A stretch of DNA of 64,000 nucleotides from Zychaea mexicana (taxonomy: Eukaryota; Mucoromycota; Mucoromycetes; Mucorales; Lichtheimiaceae), in assembly GCF_025766255.1 (NCBI RefSeq), contig NW_026516835.1:1-64000 (forward strand), in the 5' to 3' direction. Shown here piece by piece: positions 1 through 9,609 of this stretch. Each line of letters opens with the position of its first letter. The stretch's first letter is position 1. The position numbers and the translations under genes are program-made. Under the pieces are notes generated by a model. It saw nothing but the letters and a program-made list of their open reading frames with translations, was not told the DNA's origin and ran no database searches.

Positions 1-337
1 TCCATGCAACTTTAACTTTAGATCGTTGTCATAGATTTTTGCTTTGTGAATTTTCAATCTTAGATCGTTGTCATGGACTTTTGCTTTGTGAAATTTCAAT
101 CAAGTGCTCCGTACAACCTTGCATTAGACATCTGAGTGATGAGCTTTTACTCTAAGCAAGTGTTCCATACGACTTTGCTTTTATCCGGTATTTGTTGAGT
201 AATTGTTCCATAAAACCTTACATTATGCATCATCTTAGTGAACTTTTATTTAGCATTTTTTGAGCAAGTGTTCTGTCTGAAAAGTATTTAAGCAGTGAGC
301 TATAGGTGAATTGATTGTTTATCGCTCCCAACATAAA
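1..337. repeat. Degenerate short repeats upstream of the HTH gene
   Basis: Two adjacent 42-bp copies lie at 18-59 and 60-101, beginning ttagatcgttgtcat and ending ttcaatc. They are followed by about four looser copies, at roughly 102, 160, 200 and 262, of a motif reading caagtgttccatacaacctt. No coding region is supported here. The second motif resembles the 46-bp repeat found at 1059-1196 ahead of the next transposase-like gene. Confidence 0.7.
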
Positions 338-736
338 ATGTCTGAATTAATCGAATACGAAGATATTGTCATGGAAGAAAACATCTACAACGATGCACTG
401 CCATTTGCCGAGTTCGAAGAAGACACTCCATCACCATCATCATCATCATTGTCGCCACCATCATCCGAGCGAAGAAGAAGGGCACCCCGCAAATACACCC
501 AAGAAGATGTTGTGGCGGTTCTCAAAGCCTATTTCTACGAAGGACGTAGTGCTGAAGAAGCTGGCGCGACCGTCGGGATGCCGAAGTCAACGGCAGCAAA
601 GTTGATTCGCACTTACCGACCACGGATGCCAGCTCCACCCCCAAGGCCCCGCCATCGTGCCCGTCCAGCACAAGCGCAGCCAAGTATAATTACGAAAATT
701 AGTGAGGATGTTCTGGCATCTGCTTTGCAACAATAG
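338..736 (+). CDS. Small helix-turn-helix protein, transposon-associated
   Basis: A single-exon frame of 132 residues begins at the ATG at 338. Residues about 12-40 are acidic and serine-rich, encoded partly by a catcatcat microsatellite. Residues about 52-95 form a basic helix-turn-helix region (RKYTQEDVVAVLKAYF followed by GATVGMPKSTAAKLI), resembling the DNA-binding part of IS630/Tc1-type transposases. The C-terminus is proline- and arginine-rich. An aataaa polyadenylation-like signal follows within 30 bp of the stop. No catalytic DDE domain is attached, so this is either an accessory DNA-binding ORF of the neighbouring element or a transposase fragment. The family assignment rests on motif resemblance only. 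Confidence 0.55.
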   Translation: MSELIEYEDIVMEENIYNDALPFAEFEEDTPSPSSSSLSPPSSERRRRAPRKYTQEDVVAVLKAYFYEGRSAEEAGATVGMPKSTAAKLIRTYRPRMPAPPPRPRHRARPAQAQPSIITKISEDVLASALQQ

Positions 737-1058
737 TTTTTTTTAATAAATTTTTTTTCTTGTTGCTGGTTTAATTCAAATGACTTGTTTATTTAATAAT
801 GATATAATATTTCTTGTAACATGGTTGGGTATTGGTAAACGGGAAGGAGTATTGTTGGATGATGGATAAACGACATTTGGATGTCCGTGCGTTATTGACA
901 TTCCTTTCTACATTTTACTATGCAGATAATTGCTCAGATTAGAGAACAACTGGTAACATCTTCTTTTCTATAGGCTTATCCACAATTATTTTCCTAAACT
1001 TTCATATCCCCTCCAGCAACACATACATGAGAATAAATCGCAACTGATCAGCAGAATA
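737..1058. other. AT-rich intergenic DNA, nothing recognised
   Basis: About 320 bp of AT-rich sequence between the HTH gene and the 46-bp tandem repeats. No frame with coding character and no RNA-like structure was seen. Confidence 0.6.
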
Positions 1059-1196
1059 AAAAAGATTGAGGTGTTCCGTGTAACATAACTTGCACATTAC
1101 GCAGAAAAAGATTGAGGTGTTCCGTGTAACCTAACTTGCACATTACGCAGAAAAAGATTGAGGTGTTCCATGTAACCTAACTTGCACATTATGCAA
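1059..1196. repeat. 46-bp tandem repeat, three copies
   Basis: Copies lie at 1059-1104, 1105-1150 and 1151-1196, each starting aaaaagattgaggtgttcc. They differ by only one to four bases. They sit about 110 bp upstream of the IS630-like gene, so they are probably part of its subterminal or promoter region. Confidence 0.9.
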
Positions 1197-1306
1197 AAAC
1201 TTGATGATGGATGCATAGGGATAAAATGTATATATAAAGCCAACGTAGTTTATCCACTAAAACTCATCCTCACATTTTCATTTGATTTTTCTAGTTACCT
1301 ATTATC

Positions 1307-2872
1307 ATGCTACCTATTAAAAGTTTACTACTACCTTACACTACCGATGTTGATGTGTACGAAGACGAGATGGAAGTCGATGATATATATCAAATTGTAT
1401 CCAACGAGTGCAGTGATTTTACCGGTGGTGTGCAATCCCTCGTATCAATGACCAAGATAAAAAATACGTTGCAGGTACTATTTTTTTGTTATTAACTACT
1501 CGTCGATAACTTTATGATATTTAATGGGTATTTCAAACTTTTACTAACTAAAAATTGATAATTCAGCAGAGAACTTCTACTTCCAAGGTAACAGATACTC
1601 CAGCGTCTACTTCGACTGTTACCGCAGCCACTCAAGATCGAACAGAACCAGCGAAAAAAGGAAGAGGAAGGCCTCGCAAAAATCCTCAACAAGAAACCAT
1701 TGTTCCAAAAAGTATGCTACCCAATATTATTAAACCTTACCAAGACCATTAAACTTCCAGTTGTGTTTGATATCTAACATAACAATTCTAATATTTTTTA
1801 GGGGCTCATCGAGTGTATCGAGATCCAGAGATTATTCAACTGATCGACAGGATTCAAAACGTCACCTTAAACGCTGCAGAGGCTGGGCGCGACCTTTTGA
1901 TCCCGGAACGAACTGCACAACGATACTGGAAACGATTTGTTGAAGGCGAACCATACCTACCAAGTACGATGGGCAAATCACCTGGTCCTCCACCAACCTT
2001 GGCACCCGAACACACGGCATTTCTCCAGGTGTATTACGATACCAAGTCAGATGCGACCCTAAAAGAAGCACAACAATCGCTTGTTGATCGATTCGGCATC
2101 AGCATCACCCAAAGTGGCCTCCAAAAGCACCTTGTCAACAAATGCGGGCTTACCTTAAAGAAGTTGGAACGGATCTCCGAGTACCGCAACTCCGATGAAA
2201 CGATCGCTTCCCGGATCAACTGGGCATACGCATTTGAAGCCAGTGGCATTGATTACTACAAATGCGTCTTTATTATGAGGCTGGCTTCAACATGCACATC
2301 AAGCGTAACTTTGGTCGATCAAGACGAGGTGAGCCCGCCAAGGCCTTGGTTTCTAAGTCGCGTGGGGTGAATATTACGATCTTGGGTGCCATCACTGGTG
2401 AAGGTGTAGTCAACTTGAGTCTCCGGAGACCTCAAGTGGTTGTCGCTTCCAAGAAAGCAAGACACATGACGGTGAAGAAAAGGTGGTGGGCAAAATCGGC
2501 ACTCGGGCGGAGCATTTTATCGAATTTTTGGAAGTGATGATGAAGGTGCTCACTGAAAATGGTATGGGTGGAAGGACCTTGGTATTGGATAATGCCGCTA
2601 TCCACAAGACTGATGAAGTTCGGGATGCCATTGACAAGCAAGGATTCGAGATCCTCTTTCTCCCGCCCTACAGCCCATTCCTCAATCCAATTGAGGAATT
2701 TTGGTCAAAGCTCAAGGCAGGTGTCAAACGCCATTTACTGACCACAGACGACACCTTGCTACCGCGCATCATCAACTCCGCCCATGAAGTCACCGCCCAA
2801 GATTGCCAAGGATGGATTCGCCATTCCCTTACGTTTGTGCCTAGGTGTATAGAAGGAGAGAAAATGCTGTAG
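1307..2872 (+). pseudogene. IS630/Tc1-type DDE transposase, spliced, frameshifted
   Basis: The ATG is at 1307. Exon 1 is 1307-1474, exon 2 is 1567-1711 and exon 3 starts at 1802; GT-AG introns join them in frame. Exon 2 encodes an AT-hook (KKGRGRPRKNP). Exon 3 encodes a helix-turn-helix (IPERTAQRYWKRF) and then a DDE_3-type catalytic domain. Its landmarks are EAGFNMH around 2270, LDNAAIH around 2585 (second Asp) and the PYSPFLNPIEEFWSKLK block around 2670 (third acidic residue). The frame changes twice: a one-base loss around 2273 removes the first catalytic Asp codon just before EAGFNMH, and a second shift falls at about 2430-2470. The gene is therefore inactive as it stands. Terminal repeats were not identified. 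Confidence 0.85.
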
Positions 2873-3748
2873 TTTTTTTTTCATATTTTATATGTTTTTT
2901 TTTACTGCCCTTCGATATTTTTTCCTTTTACTTTTTTTTTCATATTTATATATGATTTTTTTAATAAATTATAGAGTTGTCGAAAATCATTAACTGTCAT
3001 GCTGAGAAAAAGAAGGCAAAACGATTACAGTAATTACCCAACCGCCATTATGAATTTACTATTCTGCCATCAACCTGAAATTACGGCCGCCTTTATGAAT
3101 TTATTATTCTGCCATCAATCTGTAATTCGGCCGCCATTGTATTTTTTTCCTCCTGCCATTCACGAAAATCACACCGCTAATCACAAACACCCCCCAACGC
3201 CAAAATGAAAAAAAAAGGCCCGCCATGATGGGAAAAGAAGCCCCGCCAATCATTAGGAAAAATCCTATATACCTTATAAATGTACCTCACATAATTCAGA
3301 TACAGCTCCGATTTATTCCATAAATAAAAGTCACAATCCAAATTTGGGTATATTAAAGTATTTTTGTCACTGAAGTATTATCTATCAACTACTGAAATTT
3401 TCTATCATCAAGTACTCATATCTTATTAGATACTCATTTGTTTCAAATAAAACAAATAGTTTGAAGCTTACTATACATTATTCTACTACAGATGCTCTTT
3501 CTAAATTTTTTAAATATCTAAAAAGTATTCTATTACATTGTAAATAGATATACAAAAAGTATAATACTATATATGTATAAGCAATGGGATCATCCATAGA
3601 CTTACTATATAAGAACATATGCTTTTATACTAATTAGAACGAGGAAAAAAAGCCGCATCTGATGGTATATTATTTATATGAACATAATAAGATTTGATTG
3701 AATAATGGCAAAAACTATTTTTTCAAAAAAAAAGTTACACTAAAGCTT
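2873..3748. other. AT-rich intergenic DNA with a short tandem repeat
   Basis: No gene is supported. A 44/45-bp unit is repeated at 3043-3087 and 3088-3131, with a partial third copy after it; each copy ends in a cggc block. The remainder is AT-rich with homopolymer runs. Confidence 0.6.
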
Positions 3749-3826
3749 GGCAAAAAGGGGTTCGAACTCGCACCTTCTGCAAAAGGCCTAGCATAAGGCT
3801 AGTGCGTTCGACCACTTCACTAACGC
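3749..3826 (-). other. tRNA-like sequence (tRNA pseudogene or SINE head)
   Basis: On the minus strand there is a perfect match to the internal A-box (TAGTGAAGTGG) and, about 45 bases on, a near match to the B-box (AGTTCGAACCC). A D-like stem (AGTG/CACT), a 6-base anticodon-like loop and an extra arm (CCTT/AAGG) like that of class II tRNAs can be drawn. The acceptor and T stems pair poorly, so a functional tRNA is unlikely. Confidence 0.4.
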
Positions 3827-3984
3827 AAAATTTTGAAAAAAATAAAGCATACATGTCTGCTATTGTTTGGTCCGGGAAAACGTTTCGCCGTCGGGAAAAC
3901 CAATTACCCATCTATTTCCTTTTTAGGAAGTTGCGTGATCTAAGCCACTTACTAAGCCACCAAGCCACCGGGTAAATTCTTACA

Positions 3985-6900
3985 GTCACCCCTTGTCATG
4001 ATAGATTCGATAGCAAGCAATCCTTGTCCAAATATACGGTCGTCTAGTGGCAGAGATTGGTCATTTACTTCAACTCTTGCAGCCTGTAAAAAGTCTTCAC
4101 AAAGATGTGTGCAGTAAGCTATCCATACAGCATATAGATCTTTAGGCTGACAGTATGTTAAGAGAAAAGAAAAAAACTGTTGTAAAGCTCTGGGAAGTTA
4201 GTATTCTTGCTGCCTAGTTAGCAGACCGCGCCTCCTTGCAGCAGCTTGAAATGTTGGCACGCGCTTGTTTTAAACGGTCTTGAGGTCATTAGAACTTGTT
4301 GCACTAGGAACACAGTACAACAATAATCTTAAATAATACTTTTGGACTTGGCTTGTGGAGACAGTGTACATGCGTCTGATGGTGCCACTATGACCACGTT
4401 CACGGATTTTCCAGTGACGTTCTGATTTGACAAAGACATAATTCTCGGGAAAATCAGGGTAAAGTACTGCTCGCCCTTCTTCATTTTCAGCATTGCAGTT
4501 AAACCAAGCTGTCAATATAGTTTCATGTGCTCGACTGACAACAGTTCTAGGATCATCATCCTCGTTGAAATGCACCAGTTGCTCATTTGGAAGTTGTATG
4601 GATAAACGCTGGTGACTTAGGAATTGCTTGTGTAAAGAAAAAGAAAAGAGACACCAGGAACCTTCGCATGCAGGCACGTATCGTGTATCAAGATAGGTTT
4701 GAATTTCGTTTATAGGTGGTTCACCTTGTTGGTCGGTTTCGGTTTGCGCACGTTGTTGATGAGTTACAGCTACTGACGCATGGTTGTGACCTTTGTATAT
4801 GTATTTGTAGATATATTTAATAGAAGCGATCGAGGAGCAGATCTCTACGTTGACATGTGCGTCGTACTTGGTGCATAAAAAGATGTTGTGAGGGACTACC
4901 CATTGATTATGCATATGAACACCATTTTTTTCAACAAAATCGGCATCATTACAGCATCATTTGTAAACAGGATATCCATTGTCACGCATATTGGTCTCAT
5001 CCGTAAACTGCTTTGGAAAGTGCTTTGAACAGGCACCGTCTTGCATGCATGGCGATCGAAAGTGACGGTCACCACAGGGTCCATGCATCATGTGTCTTTC
5101 CACTGTTGCACATGCGGCTGGGTATTGCTCCGAGTTAGGAAGCTTGGCCGATACAATATCATCCACATCTTCAGGTGTCGTTGGTTTATCATCTCTGGCA
5201 AGGATCAAGAGGATATGAGCATGTGGTAGCCCGCGTTTTTGAAATTCGACAGTGTGGACATGTGCAATCACTGTGCCCAGAACCATGTTTTTGGTAAGAT
5301 CATCCATCAACTGTTTCAGTTTCATTTTGAATACCCGAACACATATATCCGGTCTGTCAGGCGCTGTCTGTCCTGGAAGAAGAGAATCTTGTATCTCGTG
5401 CCATCGCGGGTTGCACGTAAATGTAACGAAAAGATCAGGCTTTCTAAAGCGCCGCATGATACTCATGGCATCATGATAGAGCTGTTGCATATGCCGCAGG
5501 CCACCAGTGAAAGACGATGGTAAACTCACACGTCTACCGACGTTGGCCATATCATTGTCTCCCAGATTCGTGGCATCTACAACACTATTGTACAAATCTG
5601 AACGTAGCTTGTCCTGGTTCTGCGTGATGTAGCCAAGGTGTCTGGATTCCATCTTGGCATACATGTCAGTAATAAACTGTTGAAACAGCTTACCGAAGCG
5701 ATGCAGATCGTGTCCATTGTCGTCGTCACCGTTCTCGCGCACCATCAGGCGATATTTATACCATTCCATCACTGTTATGTTATCACCATTGTCATTGCGC
5801 GCTTCGATGGTCCAGCCCTCATCACCTGAAATTGTGTAAGTTAGAATTACGCACTACAGCAGACGATTAGAACTTCATGCTAATATTACCTTGAGGAAAA
5901 ATCAATACATAATGCATGGCGTCATAGAAACGATGCTTCTCTGAGATACGCTGCAATTGATTTGACCGAGTTCGCACAACAATGTCGCGGTGCCCAACCT
6001 GGCCGTCATGCGTGTTATCCACAATCAGGATTCCAACTTCATCACCTGTTGGTCTATTATACCGCCTTGGTCTGGGGTACCCTCTGCGGGAATCACCAAT
6101 GTAACGTTTTCCACATTGTCGTCACGAAAGCGATCGGCCATGTTTTGGAAAGCTTGGGCAAAGGGGCAAACACGATGCATCAGCTCCTGCAAAGTGCGCA
6201 AAGTATCTGTGTTCACAGGGGCATTCGTGGCATTCTGACGTATTTGCAATTCCATGGAAGGATCATAGACGTAGATTTGCGCAAAAGCTGGGGTATCCTC
6301 ATCCGTGTTAGGGAGCAAAGACCCAATCATATGGTGCATGGTGCCATGGATCCGAATGTTGTATGCACCACCTCGCAAGTTTGCTTCAGTTTGATTAACG
6401 CTGGCACCAAGGGACGTAAAACTTAAAGCATTGTTGTATGCACGAATGTTTTTACGAAAATCCTGCGAGGCACGATCATCACCACATAATAGCTCTGATC
6501 TCTGGTGGAGTTTCACTCGGCAGAGGAAGAGTAACGGACCCTTTGGCACAGCATAGCTGGAATTCAGGTGATGTCTCCGAAGATGCTGATACACGCTCTT
6601 GCACCCACATACGCGCGTGACAATACGAACACTCACGATCCATTAATCCAAGTGAATGGCGATTAGGATTATGGTTTGCACGGATACGTCCGATGGCGGG
6701 ATGAGACTGCAAAAGAAAAAGAAACGCGTTATTAGAATTATAGACTGTATAGCCTATACAGGAGGGATTGTTAATTGCTCGAGGCTCAGTTGAGATATCA
6801 GCTTGCAGATTCTTTAGATTAAGTGGGCAACCACGGAAACTTCTACGTGAATGTCCAAGTTGGCCACAGCTTGCGCACCGAGGAACCGTCTCTGACTGTT

Positions 6901-7195
6901 ACAAACATGTGTCAATTTTTAGTCACATCATTGTCTATTCGAAAATTATCGCTTACAATCTATCGCTCAGATTAACACTTTGATCTTGATTAATCTCGGA
7001 GACAGGATCTTCAACGCTCGGGCTCGCCATTTGATTTTCTTCAACAATTGGATCGACTCTTTGATGGTGCTCAAAGACGAATTGAATTTTATTCTGCTCA
7101 CGCGCAGCTAAGCGAGCCGGATTCAGTAAGCATTCTCGGTGTCTTTCACTCGAGTGCCCAGACTGCTGGCACGAAGCACAGATTCGGATGCTCAT
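3985..7195 (-). pseudogene. Helitron-1 Rep gene, truncated before the helicase
   Basis: The frame starts at the ATG at 7195 and runs leftwards through several exons. An N-terminal Cys/His knuckle (CASCQQSGHSSERHREC) is followed by a second one near 6810-6890 (CASCGQLGHSRRSFRGC). A region at 6712-6025 matches the pre-Rep domain of the other two Helitrons here. The HUH endonuclease lies within 5772-4957, with VEFQKRGLPHAHILLIL carrying the His-x-His. The Tyr motif (YIYKYIYKG) lies near 4810. Below 4270 homology continues to about 3985 in a stop-containing frame (PTFQAAARRRGLL matches PTFKAAAQARGLL of Helitron-3). No helicase domain follows, so the element is truncated at this end. Frames change at several points. 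Confidence 0.8.
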
Positions 7196-7261
7196 TTGAA
7201 GTATATAAGTTGAAAACGACTGGTTGTAGGTAAACAAAAAAGAAGTACAGGGACTACTCAA

Positions 7262-7852
7262 AAGCGCGTAAAGACAGATTCAGGACGCGTGAACAGCACG
7301 ATGACAACTTCCTTTTTTGCGTGTTATAGTTGTTGCAAGTTTGTCAGCAACAACATCCTGAACCCAATCAGCCACTAGTACTACTACTACTACTAATCCT
7401 AAATAGTATGACAGTGAATGGTAGTAAAAAAATATGATCTACAGCAAAGATAATTCGGTCAATGCTTCAACCATAAAATCCATTGCCCCTCTTATGGTAT
7501 ATACAGATATTTGATGCGTAATGAGACTCTTTTTTATTTATCCTGGATTCCGGATCCCGAATGACCATGTACTTGCTCACTTTTGCCCAGATCTCTTCAT
7601 CAGATAGGGGTGGAGTAAATCTCGGTTTGCTGACATGTGGATTTATAGAAACTAAAGCACCGCTGTAGAGCCACCTTCCTTTTTGGATTTTTCAGCTAAC
7701 TTTTAAAGATTTTATTAGTATAGAAGATAGATAGATAGATAGATACACGAAATAAAAGCAGCATTATGAATTGTCCAAAGAAGAAACGAAAGAAATGTGC
7801 GCAATTAAAGGTGTTTGGTTCACCAAGCGCTACAATAAACCAAACAAGCTAA
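7262..7852. other. Gap between Helitron-1 and the sugar kinase gene
   Basis: No gene was recognised. It holds a (cta)n run near 7375-7396 and a (taga)n run near 7722-7745. The 3' flank of the kinase gene occupies the right end. Confidence 0.5.
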
Positions 7853-9446
7853 TTATAGAAGTGGCTTTGAAGACGAAAACGAGAGCGACGAAAGGCGTTC
7901 GTTAATTGTTTGCCCTTCCTCATCCCTATCAAGTTCGTTCGCTTCGTCTCTGGGACGGACAACATCAGAATCGCTGTATTTTCGGATCATAGACGATATC
8001 CTAGACGGTGGCAGCGGCAGAGACTGTGTATCCCACACTTTCTTGTTTGCCATGGCAACAGCCAGACCATCAAATCCTTCTTGCGCTACCTTACAGCTCG
8101 CAAGCTCGCAAGCAAACTTCAATGACGACAAGTAAGGCATACCCCGCATTTGCATGAACATTATGCCGGCGATAAAGGTGTCACCTGCACCGATAGAATC
8201 CATTACCTGGGACACAAGAGGTGCAGGTGTATGAAGTTCCTCGTCATTAGGCTGTAAGCATGTCGCACCACGCGATCCCCAGGTACAGTATAACACAGCC
8301 CTATCAAACCCCGAATTAACTCCATTGACATGCGTATATACTCGATAATGCAAGCACTTGAATGCTGTACATACTGTGGTTTGCAGCGTGGACGTACAGA
8401 GCGCAGAAAATCAGCAGGGTGGCTATATCCACGCCGCTCGGCAAATAGTTTGGAAAAGAACACAACATCGCCCTAAGACGATAAAGGAAAGATTGTCAGT
8501 TTCATGAAAGTTGATGAAGCGGTACAATGGGACTAGGGCATCGTTCAATACCTTGTCCATGAGCCAGTCAATATGTTCTCGATCTGGCTTTTCTAACTCA
8601 ACAGATATCGTAAGCTCTGAGCGCCAACCTTCACGTCGTGCCTTTTCATCGATCCAGTCAATTTGCTGCACTGCCTGAGTAACGTTTCGACCCTCGAAAT
8701 GTATCCATTTGAACGGCGCCTTGCCGTCAGATTCAAACGCCAGCGTTTTGGTAAGACTAGCCATTTCGAATTTCCGTATGAATTCGTCCCGCGAAATATC
8801 CTCAATACTGGATCACCAGTACCATTTCGCAATAGATGGTTTAATATACTGAATTTTTATAGCTAAATATCAACGCCTCCACTTCCCAGATACACACATA
8901 TCTCCAATATGCTTACGTGCTAACCGAAATAATTGTTCGAGAACCGGATGCATTGCTCTTAATAATGTACGAGGACGGAGTAGGTGATTTGCGAAATATA
9001 CAAGTCGAAGTTCTGATTCCCTTGGCCTCAAGTTGCGCAATCAACTGCCTTCAAATTGAATTGTGCGTTAGTGCAGCCTCTCATACATCGATACGTATAA
9101 CCAGTTCAAGTAACAAACAGAACAGAAACCTTGACGAGTCCTTGGGACCTAAGGCTGACATGCAAAAAACGCTGGTGCGACCGAATTGCGCAAGTACCTC
9201 GCCAGTATTTCCAATATTTCCACCACGTCGCTGCTCCATGCGCGAGGCTCGCATTTTGTGATCTTCTTCTGGAAAGCGATCCACGTCGAGAATCGTATCC
9301 AAGTATATTTGACCAACCATGAGAACGTTGGCGGGCTGAGTTGCCGCACTGGGATCTACAGGCGACGATGCCTTTAGTTTGTCTAGTGACTTTGAGCGCG
9401 CCATGGACCGTGAAGAACGACGAGTGGTACCGAATGGAAAGACCAT
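7853..9446 (-). CDS. Ketohexokinase-like PfkB-family carbohydrate kinase
   Basis: Exons on the minus strand are 9446-9130, 9048-8917, 8807-8552, 8472-8375 and 8300-7853. All introns are GT-AG and the phases close to a 416-residue protein. The PfkB signatures are the N-terminal strand and sugar-binding segment (VLMVGQIYLDTILDVDRFP, then RGGNIGNTGEVLAQFG, residues about 27-75) and the C-terminal ATP/catalytic motif DSIGAGDTFIAGIMF in exon 5. KWIHFEGRNV and DVVFFSKLFAERRGY are typical of ketohexokinases, which phosphorylate fructose at C1 using ATP in the cytosol. The protein is longer than the usual ~300 residues because of a basic N-terminal and a serine-rich C-terminal extension. An alternative in-frame ATG lies at 9404. 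It is divergent from the TCP11 gene across 163 bp. The substrate is inferred from family resemblance. Confidence 0.9.
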
Positions 9447-9609
9447 TGAAGGGCCAAGAAGAAAAAAGAATCCAGGAGGGCACGTGTTCTGTAATTTACA
9501 ATAATTTGGGTTGCAACAATGCAGTCTGAAATCTATTTCAGCTCCTCTCCTCCCTGTTTCCGATTACCATCCTTTTTTTCTTTTTTTCCCAGTTATTCCT
9601 CTTTTGACA
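9447..9609. promoter_or_regulatory. Shared divergent promoter region
   Basis: This 163-bp interval separates the start codons of the sugar kinase (minus) and the TCP11 gene (plus), so it must carry both 5' leaders. The TCP11 side is strongly pyrimidine-rich just before its ATG (a ctttttttctttttttcc run). No defined operator or TATA motif was seen. Confidence 0.5.

Noticed and set aside
7380..7411. 5' terminus of Helitron-1 at tcatactatttagg (minus strand from 7411)
   Set aside because: It resembles Helitron starts, but the preceding base is G rather than A and there is no empty site to compare.
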